Shown here piece by piece: positions 35,606-46,120 of a stretch of DNA of 64,000 bases (the stretch's first letter is position 1; each line of letters opens with the position of its first letter). This stretch comes from Staphylotrichum longicolle (lineage: Eukaryota; Ascomycota; Sordariomycetes; Sordariales; Chaetomiaceae): contig JAHCVI010000006.1 of NCBI GenBank assembly GCA_019096155.1, positions 248,001 through 312,000 on the forward strand, given 5' to 3'. Position numbers and translations under genes: made by a program. The notes under the pieces were generated by a model. It was not told the origin of the DNA. It did no database searches and saw nothing but the letters and a program-made list of their open reading frames with translations.

Positions 35606-37348
35606 GTCTGTCAGTTCTCCCAGTTGGACACCCGGTTGCTTAGGTAAGCGAATGTCATTTTTTTCTTTCGCCTACGGGCCCTGAGCGTAGCTTGGAATTG
35701 AACAAATACCACGACACGGTTTTTGCATCCTTTAGAGCTACCAAACTCCGTGCGCTAGATTCTTGATGGAGCTCGAATTGATTGGATGGTAACGTACATT
35801 GCTTGTTGGAGAGAAGAAATGAATGAGCGGCATGGTTTTAGCACGCAGGTCCTGAGTCGCTAGCCAGGAGATGGTGAGGGCGCTGGATGGTTTTCTCGTG
35901 GAGCCCTGTGACTACTAGGTACCGAGTGCAACTTGTGACAGACAGGTGGGTGGAAATGTGAGTAGGTGGGAAACAGGGTGGCTTGACTTCCTCAGGTATC
36001 TCCAACAATAATTTCCACAAGCCCCATGAAGCATATCAGCAGTGCACTGCCATCGGATCTCTGGACCCTTGAGAGAAGGACATAACTACACTAACTAGGC
36101 GCCATCTTCCCCGACTGATTTTTGGTGGGTGGCAGGGTGCCTAACGATCATTCAGTTGCTGCAAACTCCCCGGAGTGTGGGTTCTGTCTTAATATCAGAC
36201 TCAGCATAAAGGAGAAGGCCCCAAGCTTTGGTCTGCAGTACACGGAGGCGGCAGCATCGCAGCTCCGCCAAACCCCACCAGGCCATTTCGCGCCGACCCG
36301 CTTACGGCGATGCGTATATCGTAGTTAACATTCCGCTGTGTTATTGTCAGCTCGTTTGTGATGGTCTGTACGAGGTTCTCCTCCAATGTCACGACCACAA
36401 GTCGTAACCTTTCCGCTGACCTTTGGGCGAGCATTTCTTCCATCATTAACGCAAGTCTGCTTGTAAGGTCCTGAATTCTTCCTCGCTGGGAACGGCGACC
36501 AGGTACTCGCATGCGTGGAAGCCAAGAACAAAGGCCCTTCCAGCTGCGGCCCCCCCCCTCCCCCCCACAATAGTTCACCATCACCTCCAGCCTCCTTCGG
36601 CCTCCCTCTGTCTGACGGCATGCCCAGGTTTAGTTCGGACCCTCCTTGGGGGCCGTTTGAAATTATGCAGACTGACTCGAAAAGAATGGGGAGCTATTCC
36701 CTGTGCCGTTTATTGATTGTTGAAACAAGATCTAGGGGGGTGGGGGCCGCCGGTGGCTGAGTCGCTGGACGCACTGCCTCATGGTTGCGTGAGGCCAGCC
36801 CTAGGTGGCCGCTCCGCGAGCGACTTCGAGCTCTAGCTGTGCATCTAATTTTGGTTTAAACCTTTGCGATGGGTTGTTTCTCTCTCTCAATGGGGGGCCA
36901 GCGGGCAACAGCTTGTTTCAGTTGGGCGATGGCCTGGCTCGAGACTCAAACCGCAGCCGGGCTTGGTCGGTCTCTTGGTGTCAAGAGTCACCATCAGAGT
37001 GGGCATCGCGCCGCCAACGAGGGTACGCGCCGTGGCCAACACGAGCTGGATGATGGGAGGGCGACAAGGAAGAGAAGTCAGACAATCTTTCTCTATAAAG
37101 CGACAGGTTCCGCAACCCGTTGTTGTCTTGATTCTCCCCAGACTCGACAGCGCCGACAACACCTCAGCCAAACAGACTTCCCTATCACATTTCCTAGACA
37201 CCTCACCCAAGTACGCAGGCGTACTCCATCTCTCCCACGCACAGCAACTTCCATTCGGAGCAACGCACGCCTTGCACGCTATCCCATCCCATTCCAGTCC
37301 ACCCCAACGAACTATCTCCTGACCAACCTCCGCCTACCCGCCGTCACC
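35606..37348. other. intergenic region and leader of the small zinc-ribbon gene
   Basis: No gene is recognised. A TATAAA box at 37094-37099 lies 250 bp before the start codon at 37349. The open frame extending upstream of that start to 36869 lacks coding bias and is taken as leader. Confidence 0.4.
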
Positions 37349-37723
37349 ATGACCCAGTGCAGCAAGTGCCCCAACGACAAGTCCGCCGGTCCCGGCTGGG
37401 TCATGAGGAAGCCCCAGTGCTTCTCGCCGGGCTGCGTCCGCGGCTGGAAGAAGTGTACTTCGTGCACCTACGCCAATGGGTACATGATCAAGTGCTGCGG
37501 GTCCTGCGGCAGCGTTACCGAAGGAAAGCCAGCGGGCCAGAAAAGGTGCTCGGCGTGCGACGGCACGGGCTATTCCAGCCAGACGCCCATGAGGCACGCC
37601 TGCACCGAGCTGCACAACCAACCTGCCTCCCAGCCTGGATCGCGCCCCGGGAGCTCGCATGGGGTGCAGGGATCGCGCCCCGGGAGCTCGGCTGGTTCGA
37701 GGCCCCCGAGCCGCAGGCGTTGA
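37349..37723 (+). CDS. small cysteine-rich CxxC protein
   Basis: Single exon, 124 residues, starting MTQCSKCPNDKSAGPGWVM with a good start context (CACCATGA). The first 90 residues hold repeated Cys pairs: CSKC, CTSC, CCGSCGS and CSACDGTGYSS. The last resembles one repeat of the DnaJ cysteine-rich zinc domain (CxxCxGxG), and together they suggest one or two zinc ribbons. No J-domain is present. The tail is Ser/Pro/Arg-rich and contains the heptapeptide GSRPGSS twice. These two copies are encoded by an identical 21-bp DNA repeat beginning near 37637 and 37670, a recent duplication. No function is assigned. Confidence 0.7.
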   Translation: MTQCSKCPNDKSAGPGWVMRKPQCFSPGCVRGWKKCTSCTYANGYMIKCCGSCGSVTEGKPAGQKRCSACDGTGYSSQTPMRHACTELHNQPASQPGSRPGSSHGVQGSRPGSSAGSRPPSRRR

Positions 37724-37956
37724 AGGTTGACTTGTCGGTACCTGGACTTGTGGGTGCTGGGGTCAGTCGAGCAGGGCTTGACTTGCTGGTGGTGGGATGG
37801 ACCAGTCGAGCGGGACTCGTCGAGGAGGAGGAGAGAGGAGGATGATAGTTAGACATTCCCCAGACGCCGGCGTCCCGAGGCTTGAAGAGCGCATGCTGTA
37901 CCATACCGGGGACCTGCCCAGTTAGCATTTTGGAAATCTAACCGGCGGCAATTGCG

Positions 37957-38033
37957 CCCCCAAAACTGGCCCCCAAAACTGGCCCCCAAAACTGGCCCCC
38001 AAAACTGGCCCCCAAAATTGGCCCCCAAACTAG
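37957..38033. repeat. 13-bp tandem repeat, six copies
   Basis: Six head-to-tail copies of CCCCCAAAACTGG; the fifth has one change and the last is shorter. On the minus strand this puts a GGGGG run every 13 bp, which could form G-quadruplexes. It lies 480 bp from transposon A. Confidence 0.9.
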
Positions 38034-38110
38034 CTCGGCGTGATTTGGTCGACTTGAGTATTCCCCGCGATTCAAGAGCAGGGTATTCCGGACTGTACCA
38101 TTAATCAGCG

Positions 38111-38395
38111 TCACCAGACGACCAGAGAGAGAATCGGAGAGACAACCAGGGAGACAACCAAAGTGCTAGGGTGCAGGATGATATCAGTTACCTGTTGGGG
38201 ATGGGGAAATGTGTGGTGGTCAGTGATCCAGTAAAACGCCCAAAAGGAGATGCCGGCACCCACTAGGGTTGGGAGAAAGAGCTGCACCCCCGAACGCCTT
38301 CTCTGCTCGGCAGGTTCAGAAGGGGGCTGCGCCAGGAGGTTTTGATCATTTAGTTCGACCTCCTTTTTGACATCGAATATCTCAACGCGTAGTGC
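38111..38395 (-). other. possible exon remnant encoding membrane segments
   Basis: On the minus strand a 94-codon frame is open between an acceptor-like TAG (end at 38396) and a stop at 38111-38113. It reads ALRVEIFDVKKEVELNDQNL, then a charged stretch, then the hydrophobic LFLPTLVGAGISFWAFYWI and a second hydrophobic stretch LVVSLVVSPILSLVVW. The pattern (charged helix then transmembrane segments) looks like a protein, but no start codon or family is seen. It ends about 120 bp from the left end of transposon A and may be part of an interrupted gene. Confidence 0.3.
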
Positions 38396-38514
38396 CTACA
38401 TTATCAAAGGAGACTTGAGGTTCATTATGATAGGCAATATCCATCTACGTATCTCCTTTTCCTTCTCGCGCAAGCGTTAGGTAGCCTATAATTGTTTATG
38501 TCGATATTCTGATA

Positions 38515-38559
38515 ACGTACATTATCACCGAGCGGGCCATATCAGCGAACGGGCCACTT
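38515..38559 (+). repeat. left terminal inverted repeat of element A
   Basis: 45 bp, identical in inverted orientation to 40338-40382. Positions 9-25 and 26-42 form two adjacent 17-bp direct repeats with 15 of 17 bases identical. Confidence 0.95.
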
Positions 38560-38613
38560 TCGTACGCGACGCGCCCCCTCCACACTCAACACTAAATTTC
38601 TCAACCACCCAAT

Positions 38614-40287
38614 ATGTCTCCTCCTTCAAAGGATGCAAGGGTAATCTTAGCCCTCAAAGCTCTTCAAAGTGACAAAAATCTAAGCCTGCGAGAGGCAGCA
38701 AAGATCTACGACGTCAGCCGTACGACTCTTACACAACGACGCGCTGGCAAGCCTGCACGACGCGATATTTCAGCCAACTCACGCAATCTGACAGATCTCG
38801 AAGAGCAGACGATTGTTCAATATATTATTGAGCTAGATGCACGATCTTTTCCACCAAGACTGTCTAGTGTAGAAGATATGGCCAACCATATACTCCGCGA
38901 ACGCGACGCGCCCCCTGTCGGTCAACTCTGGGCATATCGATTCGTTAAACGCTAGCTAAGGCTCTGAACGCGTTATTCGCGTAGATACGACTACTAGAGG
39001 GCTAAATGCGAGGATCCTAAGGTCATTGGCGAGTGGTTTGCGTTAGTCCGGAACGTTAAGGCCAAGTATAGTATCGTGGACGACGATATCTATAACTTCG
39101 ATGAGACTGGGTTTATGATGGGTATCATCTCCGCGGGCATGGTAGTTACGACCTCGGATGGCCGTAGCAAGGCAAAGCTAGCCCAGCCTGGCAACCGCGA
39201 ATAGGCAACGGTGATCCAGGGCGTCAATTCCGTCGGCTGGGCTATCCCTCCGTTCATCATCTTGGCCGCGCAGTACCACCTCGCCAACTGGTATACCGAT
39301 TGCAACCTCCCGGCCGACTGGCGTATCGCAACTACCGACAATGGCTAGACTACTAATGCCGTTGGCCTAGATTGGATCAAGCACTTCGACTACTATATAG
39401 CACCTCGTACGAAAGGCAAATACCGGTTGTTGATCCTCGATGGCCACGAGAGCCACCACTCGACCGAATTCGAGCTCTATTGCCAGCAGAACAATATCAT
39501 CACGCTCTACATGCCTCCGCATTCTTCACACCTCCTCCAGCCACTCGATGTTGGCTGCTTTGGACCGCTGAAGCAGGCGTACGGTCGCCAGGTTGAGGAC
39601 TTGATGCGCATGCATATCAACCACGTCAGCAAGCTCGAGTTTCTCTGTGCTTTCCGCGAGGCCTTCTTTGCCTCGATGACAGAGAAGAATATACAAGGTG
39701 GCTTTACAGGTGCTGGCCTTACGCCGTACGATCCAGAGAGGGTGCTTTCCAAGCTAAATATCAAGCTTCGTACGCCAACGCCCCTGAACTCGCGGGCTGG
39801 CACTCCACAACCTTGGGTGTTCCAGACGCCACAAAACCCCCGGGAAGCCAACGCACAGTCAACACTCATCAAGACTCGCATCGCCAACCATCAAAATAGC
39901 TCCCCGACTTCGATGTTGGCTGCTGTAGACCAGCTTGCCAAGGGAACAATGGCTGTGATACACCAGATAACCCTCCTACAGGCAGAGGTCTCTTCGCTCC
40001 GCAAGGCCAACGAGGCACTAAGTAAGCGCCGGAGAGCCAAAAGAACACGCGTACAGCTTGGAGGGTCACTTACTGTACAGGGTGCACAAGAGGCACTAGG
40101 CTAGGAGGCCATAGGTGAGGAAGGGGTGCAAGAAACGCAGCCGGGTGGTAGTGGTGCAGGGGGGGTTCGTACGAGAGTTCGGTGCTGTGGTGTGTGCGGC
40201 AAGCCTGGCCATAATGCCCGCACTTGTCAGGAGGTTGCAGAATCATCTGATTCAGCTGTTTCTGATGTAATTATTGTTGGTTCCTAA
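38614..40287 (+). pseudogene. Pogo-like transposase of element A, in-frame stops
   Basis: Encodes an N-terminal helix-turn-helix (LREAAKIYDVSRTTLTQRRA), a CENP-B-like HTH and a DDE domain. Catalytic acids are in IYNFDETGF, LLILDGHESHHS and LLQPLDVGCF. A coiled region and a C-terminal CCHC zinc knuckle (CGVCGKPGHNARTC) follow. The whole gene stays in one frame; it is broken only by stop codons. By comparison with element C these are mostly CAG-to-TAG, plus CGA-to-TGA and TGG-to-TAG changes, all C-to-T or G-to-A transitions. This is the signature of repeat-induced point mutation. Confidence 0.88.
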
Positions 40288-40337
40288 TGTTGTTGTATAA
40301 CGTTATCGAATTGAGTATAGTGTTGTTAGGGGACGAG

Positions 40338-40382
40338 AAGTGGCCCGTTCGCTGATATGGCCCGCTCGGTGATAATGTACGT
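40338..40382 (-). repeat. right terminal inverted repeat of element A
   Basis: Perfect inverted match of 38515-38559. Confidence 0.95.
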
Positions 40383-40384
40383 TA

Positions 40385-40752
40385 GTTACTTCGATTTTCC
40401 CCACTTTTCGATGAGAAGGGTGGGCGCGCCCATTTTTCGGCGCCAACCTGTTGAAACGCTCTACCACTTGCTAAAAGTGGTTGGGGAGCCAAACTTCTGT
40501 TGGAGCGTTCCGTTGTTTGCCCTTATGTTCTGACAAGACCTCTTTCCAACGCATTGCGTTTGACCGGGTCGAGACCCGGGCTGGGATCCTGCGGCCCAGG
40601 GCCAGCACAACGACCGCACCTGCCCCTCACTTCTTCCAAGTTCCCGCGACTGATCAAAGAGGAGAGCCGTTCCTTCCCCTTGCTCTCATGTGCCTTCCTC
40701 ATTGAAACCACCCATTTACCATTTTTTTCCCCCATTTTCTTTCGTCGGCGGA
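40385..40752. other. promoter region of the F-box-like gene
   Basis: No gene is seen. The last 200 bp are C/T-rich, as expected for a fungal leader. A frame open upstream from 40690 is in phase with the next gene, but the Met at 40753 has the better context. Confidence 0.4.
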
Positions 40753-42063
40753 ATGGCCCAGGCGGGAGAGCAGGCAGCGGCGGGACTGGCCCGTCTGCCC
40801 TCGGAGCTGTTCGACAAGATCCTGTTCAACGTGGACACGGTCCGCGACCTCGCCCGCTTCATCACCACGGCCCGCTTCGTGTACCGACGCTTCAGCATCC
40901 AGAGGCGCGCCGTCCTCTTCTGCGTCCTGCAAAACGAGCTGGGCCCCGTGTTGGACGATGCCAGGTTCCTTTTTGTATTCCCCTACTCGGACCCCCGCGC
41001 CGACAAGGCCGCGTACATTGAGTGGCTGCGCCTCATGGCCGCCGTCTACCACGAGATGCTCCGCGACGGCAACGCCCGGAGTGGCATGCCAGTCCGAGGG
41101 TCCGATGCCCTCCCTAGCCTCGAGGAACTCACGGACCTATGCCACAACCTCTATAAGATCAACTTCCTCGCCGACTTGTACGTCACGGCACGCCTCGCCC
41201 TGTTCGACCTCGCCGGCGGAGCTGGCACCCCCGCCACGGCACCGCTTTCGCCCCTGGAACGCCGGCGCCTCGTGCGCGCGTTCTACCGCCGCCAGATCAT
41301 GAGCAACGCCTGGGCCGCCACAAGGCGCCCCCACTCGGGCTGGAGCCGCGAGGACGCGGCCGCCATCAGCAATTCGAGCAGGCACCAGGGCGAGCAGCTG
41401 GGCTTGTTCGGCACCCTCGAGCCCTGGGAACTGCAGCACATCGACCATGTCGATTTCTTCGTCACACGGTTGTGTTTCGCCCTCGTACACTTCTGTCCCC
41501 GCACCCCCGACGGAGCCCCAGCCATCCTCCCCCGCCAGTTTGACGACCTGATCGCCCACCAGCACCGCCTCGTACAGTACCTACAGACCAATCGCCGCCT
41601 CGCCGAAATGGCCGTCCGTGACCTGCCCACCGGCCGAGAGGCCGCGCGCTCCGCACACCTGTGGGACGAGTACGTGAACGTCTATCAGATGATCCCCTTG
41701 AAGTGCGCGTGGCAAGGGGCACAGGCCCACGACTTTCCAAACCCGATCACGGACAAGTGGGAGCGAGACGGGCTAGTCGTGCCCTATGTCGGAGACGGAC
41801 TCGACCTCGTCCCGTACGGCTGGCTGGACGCCCTGCGCGGGCGCTACTTCAGCCAGTTTGGCGAATGCCTACACACGATTTCCTGGTTGCCGCCTTGGCA
41901 GAGCGACAGGCAATCCGCACAACAGGGCAAGACCCTGAGGCTCTGGACCCACGCCGGGTTTTCTCTGTGGGACAGGAAACGCGTCGAGGCCTTGAAGGAG
42001 CTGCCCATGTTTGAACCCGTGTATACCGGATGGGTATTTAGTCGCCTGGTCGAGGAGAGCTGA
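40753..42063 (+). CDS. F-box-like protein
   Basis: Single-exon, 436-residue protein starting MAQAGEQAAAGLARLPSELF. The segment LARLPSELFDKILFNVDTVR and the following ARFITTARFVYRRF match the F-box fold that binds Skp1 in SCF ubiquitin ligases. The rest is an uncharacterised Trp/Tyr-rich fungal region ending in PMFEPVYTGWVFSRL, of the type seen in expanded F-box families of filamentous ascomycetes. No leucine-rich or WD repeats are present, so the substrate is unknown. Reading is intact. It sits 370 bp downstream of transposon A. Confidence 0.65.
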   Translation: MAQAGEQAAAGLARLPSELFDKILFNVDTVRDLARFITTARFVYRRFSIQRRAVLFCVLQNELGPVLDDARFLFVFPYSDPRADKAAYIEWLRLMAAVYHEMLRDGNARSGMPVRGSDALPSLEELTDLCHNLYKINFLADLYVTARLALFDLAGGAGTPATAPLSPLERRRLVRAFYRRQIMSNAWAATRRPHSGWSREDAAAISNSSRHQGEQLGLFGTLEPWELQHIDHVDFFVTRLCFALVHFCPRTPDGAPAILPRQFDDLIAHQHRLVQYLQTNRRLAEMAVRDLPTGREAARSAHLWDEYVNVYQMIPLKCAWQGAQAHDFPNPITDKWERDGLVVPYVGDGLDLVPYGWLDALRGRYFSQFGECLHTISWLPPWQSDRQSAQQGKTLRLWTHAGFSLWDRKRVEALKELPMFEPVYTGWVFSRLVEES

Positions 42064-43483
42064 CGGACAAGGCGCCGAGAGAACAATAGCCGTGATTGCT
42101 GCTCTAGAGAATACAAAATGGCCCTTCTGACCCCGGCATAGCCGGGAGACGCGCCTTCTTGTTTTCCATACGACTGGTGTGTTGGCCTCAGCCAAGCGGG
42201 AAACTGTGTAAGTATGGCAGGCCGGGTGCCGTAGGCAACACAGTCCGTTATTCCTGAAGGGGCAAGTGTCGAAATCCAGGCTCTCAAACCCTAGGTAGCG
42301 ATTCCATCACAGGTTTGATCGTCGAGAACCAGTAGAGTGGGCTCTGCCGCAGTCCGTAAAGCGACGCGGAGTCATCACTCCCCAAGAAAAACACACACAC
42401 CCAAAAACCAACCCATACATCACACTTCTGGTGGACACGTCAACAGGTGTGAAAGCTGCAAAGAAAATGCGAATTTCTTCGAGAGTAGGACCTCAAATCT
42501 GATTCCGAGACATGTCTCTGTCTGGAGCACACGAAGAGAATGTTTGGCTGGGATGGCTGCTTCCCGTGCGTGGTGGGCTCGCTCAGGTCAGGGGTCAGGG
42601 GTAGTCGGAAGATCTCCGGCGCCGTATTTTAGGTAACTCGCCCAACGGCGCCACTCGACTCGTCCAGACCAAAGCCAATTTTATCTCGCCCTAGACACGC
42701 TCCTCGAGATTCATCCTACTGACCTCGACATGCATGTACCTGAGCCGGACCCGAGTGGAAGCGGGCCAGCCACGCGAGCCAGCCGCGCGGGCCGCGCCTC
42801 GATACATATGTACTGTACCAAGTGCCCTTCGAGGCGCCAGCCAACCAATCTCGACAGGGGCAATAAGTTACCTAACTAGCTACCAATCTAGAAGGCGCGG
42901 GCTCCACGCTACACTAGATTCGTGAGAGGGCCTTGAACGCCAGGAGTGGGGAATCCAGGGTTGGCCCCATGGGCGAGAGCAATGATCGCCAGAAAATCTT
43001 CGCTTGGTTATATTACAACCCCAATAGCTTGGATGACTAGGCTGTGGCGGTGCTGCACCACGCAAGCTGACAGCGGGCTATTACCGTATAAACGTCGCTT
43101 CGGGCTAGCGCAAGGGTATCCAACCCGCTAAGAATGCGAACCGCCCCAGAATCCTACCTGCTTCTAATCTAGAACGTTTCGAGGATCCATACAGCTTCGA
43201 TAGTTGAGAGGCTCGACTCCGCATCTCCAGGAGTCGTCAGCGTCTACCGGGCTTCCCGGTGAGCCCGGGGTCTGGAGCAGCGACACTGACATGGACGAGA
43301 GACCGGTGACCAGGCTGCAGACTGCCTGCAGTGCCCGGTGCGAGCCTTTACGAGTCAGGGTTCGGGAGAATGCTCGTTACCTATTTAAGGATGTTTCTCC
43401 CCAGCCACGAGTCCACGACACGGGTCTCTCGCAGTCAGCCGTCACCCGCAAACCCTCCTCGCTGGCATCAGCCTGACATCGCC
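42064..43483. other. intergenic region with TA-rich, possibly RIP-affected sequence
   Basis: No gene is recognised. From about 42840 to 43200 the sequence is enriched in CTAG/CTAA words, like the transposon remnants nearby, so a decayed repeat is possible. A TATTTAAG box about 100 bp before 43484 probably serves the WSC gene. Confidence 0.4.
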
Positions 43484-45827
43484 ATGTCGTCCCTCTCGTT
43501 TGGCCGCTTGGCCACGCCTTTCGTTTACTCGTTGCTTCTGTCGACCGCGGCGGGCCTGCCCAGCGGCCGCCCGGTCGCCGCCCGGGACGGCGCCTTCACT
43601 CGTTTGGGCTGCTTCACCGATGGCACGACGCGAGCCCTCTCCGCCGACACGAAGGGCGACGACGCCATGACGGTCGAGATGTGCGCCGAGTTCTGCTCGT
43701 CGTACCAATACTTCGGCATTGAATATGGCCGAGAGTTAGTACTTGCTATTACCTTGAGTTCAGCTTACTGGGCACCTAACATGGAATAGATGCTGGTGCG
43801 GCAACGAGCGCGATGCCTCCTCTGTCGCGGCTCCCGATGCCGATTGTAGCTTTCCTTGCGCCGGCGATGCTACCGAAACGTGCGGTGCCGGGTTGCGTCT
43901 CGACGTCTACTCCAACACCAACTACGCGCCCCCAAACCCTACGACGTCAGCCCCGGATGGCGCGCCATACCTCGGCTGCTACGCCGACACGCCGGCCCGC
44001 CTGCTGCCGGAGAAGATCATCTCGGAAGACGACATGACGGCGGCCCGGTGCGCCGTCAACTGCGAGGGGTATGCGTACTTCGGCACTCAGTGGTCAAGAG
44101 AGTGTTATTGCGGCAACACGGCGCCAGGAGAGGACGCGAAGGCGGCCGAGAGTGACTGTAATATGCCTTGCGCCGGAGATGCGACGGAGTTCTGCGGTGC
44201 CGGCATGCGGCTGAGTCTCTACGGCCCCGTCGGCAGCGCGCCGCCGGCTCCCACGGAGACGGAGACGGGCGTGCCGACTACCAGCAACCCGGTTACGGTT
44301 GGTGACTTCAACTACGCGGGTTGCTACACCGACTCGGTCGCCCTGCGTGTCCTCTCCGGCTCCACCATCACCAGCCCCGACATGACCTTGACGGCGTGCG
44401 CGGCCATCTGCGCCGACTACACCTTCTTCGGCGTCGAGTTTGGGACCCAGTGCTTCTGCAGCATGACTCTAGATGCCTCGGGCGTCAAGTCGCCCGAGAC
44501 TGAGTGCGCTCTGGCATGCGGCGGTGACGAGTCGCTCTTCTGCGGCGACGCCAACCGCCTCTCCGTCTACCAAAAGGCACCGTCCGACGAGCCGTCCGGC
44601 CCGTCCAACCCCGCAACCGTGGGCGCGTTCCACTACCAGTCTTGCTGGACCGACGCCGTCGGTGCCCGCTCCCTGACCGGCAAGAGCGAGGTGCAAGCCG
44701 GGCTGACGGCCGAGATGTGCGCGGCTTTCTGCGACGGCTACGCCTACTTCGGCCTTGAGTACCAAACAGAGTGTTATTGCAGCAACGAGCTCGCCGGCGA
44801 GGCCGCGGACGAGGCCGACTGCAGCATGCTCTGTGGCGGGAGTTCCTCGCAGTGGTGCGGTGGCCCGAACCGCCTGAACCTCTACGCCGTCAACCCTGTC
44901 ACCCCCTCCTCATCGGCCGTCCCATCCGTCACCGCTCCTCCTGCGTCGACGACCATCACACCCGGGCCCGAGCTCACGACCGTCACCAGCTGCAGCTCGG
45001 GCTTGGTGGGCGGTCCCGAGACGAAGTGCCTTGCGCAGCTGCCGGCATACTGCAACTCCCTGAGCAGCAGCATGGACTGGTGGATGGGTTCCATGTCGGC
45101 GATGATGTGCAACAACGCGATCGGCAGTCCTATGCCGACCAACATTGCTTCCTGCTTCCCGACCGGGTACGTGCCCACCGCCACGGCCTCCAGCATCTAC
45201 AGCTGCCTGCAGACCAACGCCGTGTGCTCGTACGCCGAGGACTGCGCCACGGCGACCTACACCGTCGGCGCGGAGCCCACCGCGCCGCCCGCCTCGCCCA
45301 CGGATGCCACCACAAACGCCAATGCCAACGCCAACGCCATCCCCGACGGCGGCTTCGAGAACGGCGACATCTCCGGCTGGACGCTGACCGACCGCGGCGC
45401 GGGGCCCTTCCTCTTCACCAACGCGAGCACCGACCTCGCGCGCTCCGGCAGCTACGCGCTCAAGATCGTGGCGTATAACAAGGGCGGCCAGATCAGCAAC
45501 CTGCAGCGGACGGTGGCCGTCGTGCCCGGCGCGCAGTACCGGCTCAGCATGTGGGTGCGCGACAACAACAACGCCTACGACTGGGGCATTGGGACCTTCA
45601 TGGTGACTCCCGCCGTCGGCGCGTCCACGGCCCGAACCGAGCTTCCCTTCCGCTACGCTGCCGTCAACCAGTGGCGCGAGGTGGTGCTGAACTTCCAGGC
45701 CGCGGGGTCGTGGGCGTCGGTGCTCATCGAGTACTACAGCAACGGCAACGGAGCGGCGACGAGTACGCTTGACGGGCCTATCGTCCTGTACATCGATGAC
45801 GTTACGTTGGTTCGGACGGATGTGTAG
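43484..45827 (+). CDS. secreted protein with four WSC domains and a C-terminal CBM-like domain
   Basis: Two exons (43484-43734, 43790-45827), 762 residues. The signal peptide is near LATPFVYSLLLSTAAGLPSG. Four WSC carbohydrate-binding domains follow, each about 85 residues with eight conserved Cys: starting at LGCFTDGTTRALSAD, LGCYADTPARLLPE, AGCYTDSVALRVLSG and QSCWTDAVGARSLTG. A Cys-rich linker (CNSLSSSMDWWMGSMSAMMC) and an Ala/Asn-rich hinge lead to a jelly-roll domain. That domain (IPDGGFENGDISGWTLTD to the end) resembles CBM family 4/9-type modules. No transmembrane segment or GPI signal is seen, so it is probably released or wall-associated rather than a membrane stress sensor of the yeast Wsc1 type. 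No catalytic domain is present. Confidence 0.88.
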
Positions 45828-46120
45828 AGACCCATGTTGAGGGACCGGGAATCCCGGCGCGATCCATTGTGGTCAGGAGAAGGCGTTTTGATATGTAATA
45901 ATGGACGGAGCGATGGATTCAGACCAATGGCAAGGCATGTCGGTGTCGATGTGCCTTGCGAGCTCAGTATGACTTACCAGTTCAATATGGCTTGGATGGA
46001 GGTATTACGTACTCTTCACCCACTCGTTTCACAAGCCATAACGTAATTGCAATATGCACCAAGAGAAGCATCACCTCAAATAGCAAGACGGCTCAGACAG
46101 CCACATAAAGGGATTCCCAC

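Larger units (their letters stand above)
37724..38514. other. region between the zinc-ribbon gene and transposon A
   Basis: Holds a G/C-rich 13-bp tandem repeat and a minus-strand exon-like frame (both listed separately). The last 110 bp before the transposon are AT-rich. Confidence 0.5.
38515..40382 (+). mobile_element. Pogo/Fot1-like DNA transposon A, complete ends, inactivated
   Basis: An 1,868-bp Tc1/mariner-superfamily element. It is bounded by perfect 45-bp inverted repeats starting ACGTACATTATC and flanked by TA duplications (38513-38514 and 40383-40384), the target site of this superfamily. It holds one transposase frame. Ends are intact, so it could be mobilised in trans if a related transposase existed. 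The internal gene is dead (see next entry). Confidence 0.92.

Noticed and set aside
36869..37348. In-frame upstream extension of the small CxxC protein
   Set aside because: Sequence lacks codon bias, contains a TATAAA box, and a good start context is at 37349.
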